Below, piece by piece: positions 1 through 8,251 of a stretch of 36,304 nucleotides of DNA (the first letter of the stretch is position 1; each line of letters opens with the position of its first letter). The notes beneath the pieces were generated by a model that ran no database searches, was not told where the DNA came from, and saw nothing but the letters and a program-made list of their open reading frames with translations. Source of the stretch: Acidobacteriaceae bacterium (GTDB lineage: Bacteria > Acidobacteriota > Terriglobia > Terriglobales > Acidobacteriaceae); contig JASHOY010000310.1 of the NCBI GenBank assembly GCA_030038435.1, positions 1-36,304 of the forward strand, in the 5' to 3' direction. The translations under genes and the position numbers were made by a program.

Positions 1-197
1 CATTTACGGCGACGCGATCAACGCCATGCTGGCGGCCGCCGCCATGAACTTCCACAAGCTCCTCAGAGCTTTTTGGCTCTATTTTCTGCCCAGCCTGCTG
101 GCGGCCTGGAGCCAATGCCAGGCGGTTTCGGCTCCCATCGACCAGCTTGTGCTGTCGCACACGATGTGAAAATCACTTTTTCAGGATCGACTAACTA
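1..197 (+). mobile_element. Right end of an IS5-like insertion sequence
   Basis: The transposase tail ends at 169. About 25 bases later the sequence becomes recognisable receptor coding DNA (from about 200). The bases between read TGAAAATCACTTTTTCAGG. Their reverse complement, starting CCTGAAAAAGTGATTTTC, has the look of a terminal inverted repeat. The left end, the target duplication and the exact border cannot be seen, so the end coordinate is approximate. Confidence 0.5.
2..169 (+). CDS. IS5-like transposase, C-terminal end (partial)
   Basis: This frame is open from the left edge of the window and stops at the TGA at 167-169. It encodes about 55 residues that start IYGDAINAMLAAAAMNF and continue HKLLRAFWLYFLP. 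The pattern G-D-x-[IL]-N-A, then a small-residue stretch, then N-[FL]-x-K-L-L, is what I know from the extreme C-terminus of IS5/IS4-group DDE transposases. The catalytic part lies outside the window, so neither the exact IS family nor the activity can be judged. The first ORF on the next frame (from 73) begins inside this gene and its first residues are therefore not receptor sequence. The call rests on motif memory, not on a search. Confidence 0.68.
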   Translation: MYGDAINAMLAAAAMNFHKLLRAFWLYFLPSLLAAWSQCQAVSAPIDQLVLSHTM

Positions 198-1476
198 CCC
201 CGGTTCGGTCCGTCCGAATCTCCTAAATCCAATTAACAACCCATACGCGTCGGTCGTTCAGCCTACCGGTAATTCGCTGGGACTGCTGGAGGACGTGGGC
301 CAGGGACCTTGGACCATCAATCCGAAGTACATCATTCCCACCTTCTGGAATTATTCCGTAGGCGTGGAACGACAATTCCGGACCAACGACATGGTCAACA
401 TTTCCTACGTCGGAAGCCAGCTCTTCAATGGCGACTGCGATAACAGCAGTTTCGCCGGGTCTTGCCCGAACGCCAACCACGAAAGCGCCGCCGCCATCGA
501 GGCGCTGAACTGCAATCCCATGACCGGCGGGAGGTACGAGAACTGCAGCAACTACAACGTTACCAATCCCTTCAAAGGGCTCGCACCGTTCAACGGTTCC
601 AGCTACTACACCTCGTCTACCATCGGTGGGCTCAATCTGACGCGGCCGATGCCGCAATTCACAGATATGACCATGTGGCAGGCCAACACCGCGCACACCT
701 GGTATAACTCGCTCCAGGTCACCGGGTCGCATCGGATGAGCCGTGGCCTCGTGCTTCATGGAACCTGGACATGGTCGAAGATGATCGATGAGGGTGGCAA
801 CTGGGATACCACTTACCTCACTCCTTACCGGCAGATCGACGGAAACGATCACTCGCACCGCGTGACCGTATCTGGCGTCTATGACCTTCCCGTCGGCCGC
901 GGGCGGACCTTCCTGGGCAACTCCAACCGCATCGTCGATGGCGCCATCGGTGGTTGGGAACTGGGCAGCCTCTACGTGTATCAATCTGGAGCGCCCTGGC
1001 TCCTGCCCGGAAATCCAAACGAAATCTACCTTCACAACGCTTATGTGAAGCCGCACATCCAGAACGACAACGGTTACATTCGCCTCGCGGCAGCGTGCGC
1101 CGAACAGTACCAGGAGAAAAGCGGCGTCTATTCTCTCCATCAAATGAGCTTCGACTATGACGGGACCTGCTCACAGGGCGCAGATTTCCTGCAGATCCCG
1201 TCCTATGGCGCAGCTTACACCGGCGCTGAATACACCGGCATCCGGCTTCAAAGGTCGCATCAGTTCGACTCCAACCTTTCGAAGAACTTTTCGCTCTATG
1301 AGAACCTGAAGCTGCAAATGCGCGTGGAAGCCTTCAACGTGCTCAACCATCCGTTGTGGACTGGTAGCCCCGACGGCAGCACCAATGACACCTCCTTCGG
1401 AACCATCACCAGAGGACCATCCGGCCAAAGCAACCTGCCTCGCCAGATGCAGATTTCTGCCAAGGTCACCTGGTAG
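198..1476 (+). pseudogene. Oar-like TonB-dependent receptor, 3' remnant truncated by an IS
   Basis: About 425 residues of the C-terminal beta-barrel of an Oar-like outer-membrane receptor remain. Visible hallmarks are YPGSVRPNLL, NYSVGVERQF, VNISYVGSQLFNG, LVLHGTWTWSKMIDEG, a YDLPVGRGR turn, GGWELGSLYVYQSG and LQMRVEAFNVLNHPLW. The same segments occur in the two intact receptors of this window (for example FNAGYTWSKSMDN and FQAQFFNIFNRVN). It ends in an aromatic residue (VTW), as outer-membrane barrels usually do. There is no signal peptide, carboxypeptidase-regulatory domain or plug. The open frame continues leftward into the transposase, so the ATG at 73 belongs to the IS. The protein would normally be 1100-1200 aa, so this is very probably a non-functional fragment. 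A receptor rebuilt in another locus cannot be excluded. Confidence 0.75.
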
Positions 1477-1608
1477 GCCTTTTTTACCTTTTTCGGTATC
1501 GCTTTGCCCCGGGGAGGCTCCGGCAGGAGATCTCCTCGGGATTTTTATTGAAATTTCGTGCCCGGCTTCCGCATGTGCAGACCTGTTTTCGCCCGAATTC
1601 AGGAGTAG

Positions 1609-1648
1609 GCAGTACCTCCGCCTTCCTCGCAGTACCTCCGCCTTCCTC
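1609..1648. repeat. Perfect 20-bp tandem duplication
   Basis: A 20-base unit (1609-1628) is repeated exactly and without gap at 1629-1648. It lies at the 3' end of the minus-strand regulator gene, and the second copy overlaps two bases of that gene's stop codon (1647-1649). It looks like a replication-slippage duplication. I see no promoter or terminator character in it. Confidence 0.85.
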
Positions 1649-3143
1649 ACTGAACCGCGGAGCCCGAACTGGCATTGGCCGGCAACTGCTTTTGATCCGT
1701 TGTCAGCGGATGCACCGTAATCAGTGACGCACCCAGCACCTCGTCGCCCTTTTCCAGGCGCACGCTCAACAAGGCCTGAAACAATGGCGGACCACCGTTT
1801 ACGCCGCGAATCTTCTGGGTGGCAAGCGCCTTGGCAAGCTCTTCCACTCCCGTTGCTGACGTCGCGAACATCGCTGCTCCCGCGCACCCGGTCGTGTCCA
1901 GTCCGCCCAGGTCCACAATGTACCTGCCCGGCACCACGCCAGGCTGAACCGTAATCAGCGCGTGGTCGGTTTTCAAAACCCCGGTAACGGGATCACGCTC
2001 TGTGCCATAACTCGACTTCTCGCCCGGCCGCGGGTGGGCGTTCTCGATGATTCCCCGCCAAACGCCCCCTTTGGGGTCCGGGTTCACAAACGTGAAATCG
2101 CCAACAGTATTAAATTGGCTTACGGCATAGCTTTGAAACGAAGATCCGATCAGGATCACATTATGCTGCTTCATGTCATCCGGGGTCAGGTCCCTTCCCG
2201 GCTCGACGACCGGCTTGAGCCCCATCTGCCCAAAGAGATTCGACATCGTCGAAACTGCAACCAGGTCGCCGGAACCGAGATAGACGTCTTCGTAATAGAG
2301 CTTGCCGGCTTTGGCCACAAGTTCCGGGTCAGCAGCAAATTCCTCGGCCAGGTGCGGATCCACGGGAGCGCCGCGGTAATCGCTGGCGCCGTGCGGAAAC
2401 CAGAACAGGTCGTTATGAGAGTCAAGAAGAAAGACCGCATCCGCATGCGCGATGATCGGAGACGGGTCATTACCCAGCAAGCCGGCCCAAAAGGCCTTCA
2501 CCGCATCGGTAGAGTGCTTGAAGTTCGGCTCCAGACTCGCTGAAGCCGCGCTGCTGGCGGATGAAACATGGTGCAGCATCTCGCCCAGCCAGAAGCCGGC
2601 AGCAAAGATTACCGCCGCAGTTCCGATGGCAAGTGCCACACGCCTGAATATCCGGTTTCCGGATTGCTGGTTCTTAGTTTCAGTTAAAACCGGGGATCGT
2701 GCGCCGCTGGCCTGCACTGCGCTTCCGCTTCCCGGAGCTCCGTTCGATCCAACGTGATTGATTAAAGACGCACCGGCTCCCTCGTCACCTTCCTCATGCC
2801 CGTGGCCCGCGAGAGCTGCGAAAGTCGGTAGATAATGGCCCTTGGGGATTTCGATCAGAATGGGATCGTGCTTGCCCTCGCCACCATAGTATTCCCTCAG
2901 CTTTTGCCGCAGCCGATGCGTCTGGACTCGGACAATGGGATCGGTCTTGGGGTCGAAGTCCTGCGGCCTGCTGAATGCTCCCACCCCAATCGTGTACTCT
3001 TTCAGCGTTTCCGAATCAGGACCATAGGCCTGGTCGACGAGGAATTGGAGCAGTTGCTGCAGGGTGTGCGCATTGCGGAACGCCACAGACTGCAGAATGC
3101 GCTGCATCTGCCGCTCGCTTCGCTCCTGCGGAGGGTAATTCAC
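1647..3143 (-). CDS. Winged-helix-type regulator with a membrane anchor and large C-terminal sensor-like domain
   Basis: This 498-aa protein has three visible parts. Residues 10-110 form a DNA-binding-like module common in Acidobacteria, with TLQQLLQFLVDQA, LKEYTIGVGAFSR, FDPKTDPIVRVQTHRLRQKLREYY and IEIPKGHYLPTF. Residues 111-165 are a flexible linker. Residues 168-190 are one hydrophobic helix (VALAIGTAAVIFAAGFWLG). The remaining 300 residues would lie outside the membrane if the N-terminus is cytoplasmic; I do not recognise this part. The start is GTG at 3143, preceded by GGAGGA six bases upstream. The gene is divergent from the intact Oar-like receptor at 3659, so it may sense an envelope signal and act on that promoter, in the way of one-component CadC-like regulators. 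That role is inference. Confidence 0.72.
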   Translation of the reverse strand: MNYPPQERSERQMQRILQSVAFRNAHTLQQLLQFLVDQAYGPDSETLKEYTIGVGAFSRPQDFDPKTDPIVRVQTHRLRQKLREYYGGEGKHDPILIEIPKGHYLPTFAALAGHGHEEGDEGAGASLINHVGSNGAPGSGSAVQASGARSPVLTETKNQQSGNRIFRRVALAIGTAAVIFAAGFWLGEMLHHVSSASSAASASLEPNFKHSTDAVKAFWAGLLGNDPSPIIAHADAVFLLDSHNDLFWFPHGASDYRGAPVDPHLAEEFAADPELVAKAGKLYYEDVYLGSGDLVAVSTMSNLFGQMGLKPVVEPGRDLTPDDMKQHNVILIGSSFQSYAVSQFNTVGDFTFVNPDPKGGVWRGIIENAHPRPGEKSSYGTERDPVTGVLKTDHALITVQPGVVPGRYIVDLGGLDTTGCAGAAMFATSATGVEELAKALATQKIRGVNGGPPLFQALLSVRLEKGDEVLGASLITVHPLTTDQKQLPANASSGSAVQ

Positions 3144-3658
3144 TCCTGCTCCTCCATTGCCGACAGGTACTCAATCGCAATCAACGGGACCAGCGATGAG
3201 AATTACGTGCTCGCCGATTTCGCCCGACGCGCATTGGCCCGTCGAGCCCGAGTCCTGAATTCGATTCATTGATTCTACGACAGCAATGTGCGCACGAATA
3301 GGCAGCCTTTACTGTAATGAAATAGCGACCAGAACCTCGGCCTGCACAGATCATCGCTCCTCCTCCATGTAACAAGAGCTTTAACGTAGCTGGAACGCCG
3401 GGCTTTTTGAGGCCCGATAATCCCAAAGACGGCTGCATATGCCGTCGGCCCTCCATGTTTCAGACTTAAGTAACCCCCCGTAACTAGCCAGTCATACAAT
3501 CTCCCGCCCAGTATATGCGGGATGTTCCAGAAGCACTTTTCTGAGGCGGGAAGCAATATTCTTGCGCGGCGGAACGGAGTGGACGAGCGCGTGCTTTACC
3601 CCCTCTCTTGAAAACGCTAACAATCAGCACACTCCGGGAAGCTACTTTGGGAGGACAC
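3144..3658. promoter_or_regulatory. Divergent intergenic region with three short hairpins
   Basis: No gene is evident in these roughly 515 bases between the divergent regulator and receptor. Three small inverted repeats lie in a row: CGGGC/GCCCG (3399-3416, 8-nt loop), GACGGC/GCCGTC (3428-3446, 7-nt loop) and TCCCGC/GCGGGA (3502-3522, 9-nt loop). A TACAAT at 3495-3500 could be a plus-strand -10 box, but I find no good -35. The TTG-initiated extension of the receptor frame from 3608 lies here and is judged non-coding. Confidence 0.4.
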
Positions 3659-6600
3659 ATGCTAAAGCGATTGACAGCAATCTACGCCGTGATCGGGCTC
3701 GCCCTTCTGCTTTCGATTTCCCCGAAAAACACACTGGGGCAGGCGGTAACTGGCACCCTGCTCGGTACCGTTCAGGATTCGAGCGGCGCGGTGGTTCCCC
3801 ACGCCACCGTAACTCTCACCAATGAGGGAACCAACGTTATCAACACCACACTGACCGGCCCGCAGGGCTTTTACACTTTCCCCAACCTGAATCCTGGCGA
3901 GTATACCGTTTCGGTTTCCGCCTCGGGATTCAAGAAGGTCATCTCGCCGCACAACGTCGTGCAGGTGGAGCAAACCACCAGCGTGAATCTGACCCTCCAG
4001 CCCGGCGCCGTGAGCACTGAAGTGACAGTGACTGGCGCGACCCCGATGGTCGAAACTACCACCTCGGACCTCGGCACCACGATCAGCCAGGCACAGATCA
4101 ACAACCTGCCCGTCAATGGCAGAATTCCGGCCATGCTGATGCAGCTCGCTCCCGGTTCCACGCCCACAGCCTGGGGTGCCGGCAACGGTGAAGATTCATC
4201 CACAGCATCCACCACGGCGCCGGGTGGCGCCGGCGGCGGCGCCTACACCGAGACTAGCGGCTTTCCATTCGAGTCGAATCTCTACCTGGTCGATGGCGTG
4301 ACCGATGTCGAATTGGAAAACGGATACATGGGCCTGCAGATTCCCTTCGATTTCGTTCAGGAAGTAAAACTGGAAACCAGCGATCCCACCGCTGAGTACG
4401 GAACCTTCGGCGCCCAGGTATCCAACATCACCACCAAAACCGGAACCAACACTTTTCACGGCCAGGTTTTCGAATGGAACCGCAACACCGACTTCAATGA
4501 CCCCGACTACTTCAGCAAGCTGAACCCGCCGTTCCACTATAACCAGTTCGGCGGCGAAGTCGACGGCCCGATTATCAAAAACAGACTCTTCTTCGCGGCC
4601 GATCTGCAGTGGCTCAAGCTCGCCGAAGGGTCTTCCGGCATCATAAGCCTGCCCACCGCCGCGGCCCGCAGCGGTAATCTCTCCGCTTTCAACGTGACCA
4701 AAGGCGGATTGACCTACGGTCCCATTGGCAATCCCATGGCCTGTTATTACGGCGCCAAGGCCAACGGCGCTGCAAATCCTCAACCGTGCACCGCCAGCTC
4801 GGCCATCTCCCCTTCCACGGGAACCGCTGACACCGTGCCTGCGTCGGACATTGCGCCCATCGCCGCGGCCTTCTTCAATCCCTCGGTGTGGCCGCTGCCC
4901 AACCTTGCCGGAGCGGTCAATAACGCTACGCAGGTGGAATTGAACGACGCGTCCGAGCCGCAGGAAGACGCCCGCGTTGATTGGGTGCTGACACAGAGTG
5001 ATCGTCTCTTCTTCCGCTTCGGCTACAGCAATCGAACCCTCAACCAGCCCTTGCTGGTCGGCCAGGATACCAGCCCCAACCCCTTCATGAATGATGGCAA
5101 CATCAAAGCCACCAACCAGCTCAGCAACAACGTTGTCGGATGGGATCACACCTTCGGCGCCACCGGCACCATGATGAATCAGTTGCGCCTCGGCTACAGC
5201 CGCTACGCCACCACCGACTTCAGCCCCGCGGACGGCATAGCGGAAAACAATACCCTGGGAGTTCCCAACGGAAACATCTCCGCTTATCCCGATACTAGTG
5301 GTATTGCTCAAGTCAATATCAGCGGCTTCGAGGGCACCGGGGACGCGGGCTGGGTGCCGCAGGGATTAGGCAGGCTTACCAACAACTACCAGTTCAACGA
5401 CGCGTTCACCTTCATCCGTGGCCGCCACAACTGGAAGTTCGGCATTGCCTATACGCCCATCCAGGCGCGCGTCTTCAATTCGCAGAACGATCCCCGCGGG
5501 CAGTTCAGCGCCAACGGCAACATGACCGGCACGCCGCTGGCGCCGGGCTACGCCGCCGCGCTCGGAGTAGCTACGAGCGCAAGCAACCCCGCGCAGGGCA
5601 ACGGCTCGGCCATCGCCGACTGGCTGGTGGGCGCCATGAACGGCGTCGACCGCGACCATTTCTTCGCCCCCCCCAACACGCGGACCAAGGAAATCGGCGA
5701 ATTCGCTCAAGACGACTGGCGCGTGACCCAGAAAGTCACCTTGAACCTCGGCTTCCGCTACGATGTCTACACCCACCCCGTGGATGTGCATAACCTGCAG
5801 AGCAACTTCGTAACCACCGGCCCCGATGCCGGTCTGATTCAACTCGCCTCGTCAAGCAACCGCGGCCCCAATGTGAACACTTATTACGGAAACATCGCGC
5901 CGCGCCTGGGTGTCGCTTACACGCCCGACAACGGCAAGACAGCAATTCGCGCCGCTTTCGGCGTCAGCTACTTCAACGGCAACTTCGGCGCCGACGGCGG
6001 CACGCTGGAGCGCAACTTCCCGCTGCTGGAACAGGAAAACAACTCCTCGCCGGAAGGAAACTGCTCGACGCCCTACGGAGTCACTCCGGCAGGCGGATCA
6101 GCTACCGCCAACCCCAACGCCGCCGAATACTCGACCTGCGGCTCGCTCATCCTGCAGAACGGCCTGCCCGGCAACACGACCTCGGGCACGCCGGTGTATA
6201 CGCCCATTGTTCCCTTCAACGTAGCGCCAGGGGGCACCATCGCATCGCCGCCCGGCTTCGGCGTCTATCAGGTGGCGCAGAACTTCCGCCAGAGCGTGGC
6301 CGACAACTGGAACGTCAGCATTGAGCGGCAGCTCGGCGCCAACATGGCCCTCCACGCCGCTTACGTGGGCACCAAGGGCTCCTACCTCTACAACGATTGG
6401 CAACTCAACCAGTGCAATCCGACGGCGTTTACCCAGGGTCCGTCCTACGACCAGCTTCAGGCTCAATATGGCACGTCGGAGTATCCCGGCACCCCGCAGT
6501 GCTACCCGTTCTACGGCATCGCTCCCGGCATCTCCACCATGGACTTCCGCAATAGCGGAGCCAAGTCGCATTACAACGCCGGCGAGCTCGTCTTCGAGCG

Positions 6601-7270
6601 CCGCGCCGGAGCCAGCCTGACCTTCAATGCCGGCTATACCTGGTCCAAGTCGATGGATAACTACAGCAACCAGCTCGACTCTTACGACATGCACCAGTAC
6701 CTCGATACCGCGGGCTGGCACCACGCCAACTACCCGCAGACTCTCACCTTCAGCTACGTCTACGGCCTGCCCTTCGGCCGCGGAAAGCAGTTTGCCAGCT
6801 CCATCTCTCCAGCCGCCGACGCCATCATTGGCGGGTGGAACATCAGCGGCGTTACCTGGCTCCGTTCCGGCGCGCCGCTGCTCGTAACCGCCAGCTCTCA
6901 ATACCTGCTCAGCCAGAACAGCGGACAGCGCGCCAATTACACCTGCTCGGTCGCCGACAATCCCCGCACCATCTCCGAGTGGATCGACACCAGTTGCTAT
7001 TCGCAGCCCATCGGCTTCGTCTTCGGCAACGACGGCGTCGGCCAGGGAAGCGGCTACGGGCCTCGCTATATGAGCTGGGATATGTCCTTCAGCAAGTCGA
7101 TCCAGTTTGTCGAGCGCGTGCATTTGCAGTTCCAGGCCCAGTTCTTCAACATCTTCAACCGCGTCAACTACCAGACTCCCGACACCGGCGTCACTGACTC
7201 CAGCTTCGGCCAGATTTCCAACGACTACCTGCCCCGGCAGGGTCAGCTCGGAATGACTCTTTCATTCTGA
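3659..7270 (+). CDS. Oar-like TonB-dependent outer-membrane receptor
   Basis: The protein has about 1203 aa and should transport or bind a large substrate, often glycan- or peptide-derived, at the outer membrane using TonB energy. Its substrate cannot be told. The ATG at 3659 is preferred because GGGAGGA lies just upstream and a signal peptide follows directly (LTAIYAVIGLALLLS, then LGQA). Next comes a carboxypeptidase-regulatory-like domain (GTVQDSSGAVVPHATVTLTN to SVNLTLQPGA). A plug with INNLPVNGR, LYLVDGV and AEYGTFGAQVSNITTKTGTN follows, then a long barrel ending in LGMTLSF with a terminal Phe. The TTG start 17 codons upstream has no better ribosome site. The gene is monocistronic, with a strong hairpin after the stop. 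It is divergent from the membrane-anchored regulator. Confidence 0.93.
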   Translation: MLKRLTAIYAVIGLALLLSISPKNTLGQAVTGTLLGTVQDSSGAVVPHATVTLTNEGTNVINTTLTGPQGFYTFPNLNPGEYTVSVSASGFKKVISPHNVVQVEQTTSVNLTLQPGAVSTEVTVTGATPMVETTTSDLGTTISQAQINNLPVNGRIPAMLMQLAPGSTPTAWGAGNGEDSSTASTTAPGGAGGGAYTETSGFPFESNLYLVDGVTDVELENGYMGLQIPFDFVQEVKLETSDPTAEYGTFGAQVSNITTKTGTNTFHGQVFEWNRNTDFNDPDYFSKLNPPFHYNQFGGEVDGPIIKNRLFFAADLQWLKLAEGSSGIISLPTAAARSGNLSAFNVTKGGLTYGPIGNPMACYYGAKANGAANPQPCTASSAISPSTGTADTVPASDIAPIAAAFFNPSVWPLPNLAGAVNNATQVELNDASEPQEDARVDWVLTQSDRLFFRFGYSNRTLNQPLLVGQDTSPNPFMNDGNIKATNQLSNNVVGWDHTFGATGTMMNQLRLGYSRYATTDFSPADGIAENNTLGVPNGNISAYPDTSGIAQVNISGFEGTGDAGWVPQGLGRLTNNYQFNDAFTFIRGRHNWKFGIAYTPIQARVFNSQNDPRGQFSANGNMTGTPLAPGYAAALGVATSASNPAQGNGSAIADWLVGAMNGVDRDHFFAPPNTRTKEIGEFAQDDWRVTQKVTLNLGFRYDVYTHPVDVHNLQSNFVTTGPDAGLIQLASSSNRGPNVNTYYGNIAPRLGVAYTPDNGKTAIRAAFGVSYFNGNFGADGGTLERNFPLLEQENNSSPEGNCSTPYGVTPAGGSATANPNAAEYSTCGSLILQNGLPGNTTSGTPVYTPIVPFNVAPGGTIASPPGFGVYQVAQNFRQSVADNWNVSIERQLGANMALHAAYVGTKGSYLYNDWQLNQCNPTAFTQGPSYDQLQAQYGTSEYPGTPQCYPFYGIAPGISTMDFRNSGAKSHYNAGELVFERRAGASLTFNAGYTWSKSMDNYSNQLDSYDMHQYLDTAGWHHANYPQTLTFSYVYGLPFGRGKQFASSISPAADAIIGGWNISGVTWLRSGAPLLVTASSQYLLSQNSGQRANYTCSVADNPRTISEWIDTSCYSQPIGFVFGNDGVGQGSGYGPRYMSWDMSFSKSIQFVERVHLQFQAQFFNIFNRVNYQTPDTGVTDSSFGQISNDYLPRQGQLGMTLSF

Positions 7271-7299
7271 GCCCGTCCGCAACCCTCGATAAACACCAC

Positions 7300-7326
7300 G
7301 GCCGGATGAGCATCCCTCATCCGGCC
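7300..7326. terminator. Perfect 11-bp stem hairpin between convergent genes
   Basis: GGCCGGATGAG (7300-7310) pairs perfectly with CTCATCCGGCC (7316-7326) around a 5-nt loop. It sits 30 bases after the receptor stop and 38 bases after the minus-strand lipoprotein stop, so it can serve both genes. The T-rich tail after it on the plus strand is short (TTCCTTT). Confidence 0.75.
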
Positions 7327-7363
7327 GGCTTCCTTTGTGCAATTGCTCCAAAATCCTCGTGAC

Positions 7364-8251
7364 TTACGGCAGATGTTGCACCTTCATCCCCGCCGGTAGC
7401 TCTAACTGAAACTCGTCCGCCGGCAGTTTCATGTTCTGGTGCATGCCATCGATCGCAAGCACCAGCTTGAATTGCCCCGGCCGCAAGATCGTGATGGTCG
7501 AGGGGTACTGGATGGAATTGAAGCTGCGATAGTCCTGGTAGGTCACTTGCGTCTGCAATTCGCCGGTGCTGTTATAAATATCCTCGTCATAGGGCAGCAG
7601 ATCGTCGCGGTGAAAAGTCACCACCCGCACCGGCGTTTCGATCTGGCTCCCGGGGTTTACGCGATTGACGTTAAGAATGTACTCCGGCACCGAGTAGAGA
7701 TGCTTCTTGGTCGGATCTTCGACCGTCTCCGTGTCTGAGGTCACGAAGCAATGTTCATCCGGTTCCACGCCGCGCACTACCATCGCGTCGAAGAAGAAAT
7801 CCGGCCGCAGATTTTCCCAGGTGTTCTTTGACGTCGCCCTGGCAGAGTCGGAGCCTTCAACGACCTTGTTTTTGGCGGGAATCTCCAAAGTAAAGTCATT
7901 TCCGGTGCTGGCCAGGTCAAAGATCATCACTCCAAAATAGGTTCCTCGAATTCGCAACTTTTCCGGCTTGGCAATCACAATCGCCGCGCGAAAACTTGGT
8001 TCCGTCTTCGCCAGCCCCTGCTCAGTTTTGAATTCTGTGGCCACAATTTCCGCTGTAGCCGTCAGTGCCTGCAGGCTGTCCCACCGCTGATTCAGACGCT
8101 TTACCAGTTCCTCGGGTGTCACCGTCTGCACAATCTGCGGCGCTTTGGGAACCGGCAGCCTGCGCTTGCTCGGAACAAAAAGAGAACACCCTGTGAGCAG
8201 CAGCGTGAGGCCCATGCCTGCTGCGGCAGCGGAACGCACCGCCGCTCTCAC
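7364..8251 (-). CDS. Putative outer-membrane lipoprotein, DUF4292/LolA-like
   Basis: The protein has 295 aa and a clear lipoprotein signal: a positively charged start, a hydrophobic stretch and the lipobox LLLTGCSLF, so the mature protein should begin at that Cys. The rest alternates in short beta-strand-like segments (SLQALTATAEIVAT, FRAAIVIAKPEKLRIRGTY, DFTLEIPAKNKVV, STITILRPGQFKLVLAI). This resembles the half-barrel LolA/DUF4292 fold that binds lipid chains. The family assignment is tentative. The start is GTG at 8251, and its GTGA overlaps the stop of mltG by four bases, so the two are translationally coupled. This places it with a cell-wall enzyme and suggests an envelope role. Confidence 0.7.
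   Translation of the reverse strand: MRAAVRSAAAAGMGLTLLLTGCSLFVPSKRRLPVPKAPQIVQTVTPEELVKRLNQRWDSLQALTATAEIVATEFKTEQGLAKTEPSFRAAIVIAKPEKLRIRGTYFGVMIFDLASTGNDFTLEIPAKNKVVEGSDSARATSKNTWENLRPDFFFDAMVVRGVEPDEHCFVTSDTETVEDPTKKHLYSVPEYILNVNRVNPGSQIETPVRVVTFHRDDLLPYDEDIYNSTGELQTQVTYQDYRSFNSIQYPSTITILRPGQFKLVLAIDGMHQNMKLPADEFQLELPAGMKVQHLP

Noticed and set aside
223-1143. 306-aa minus-strand open frame opposite the receptor remnant
   Set aside because: It mirrors the coding frame of the receptor, has no known motif and no ribosome site. High-GC antisense frames are often open by codon bias.
4196-5311. 371-aa minus-strand open frame inside the intact receptor
   Set aside because: The opposite strand has a clear receptor with domain motifs. 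This frame is Gly/Val-rich without motifs.
6098-7123. 341-aa minus-strand open frame inside the same receptor
   Set aside because: It lies fully antisense to the barrel-coding region, with no start signal and no recognisable domain.
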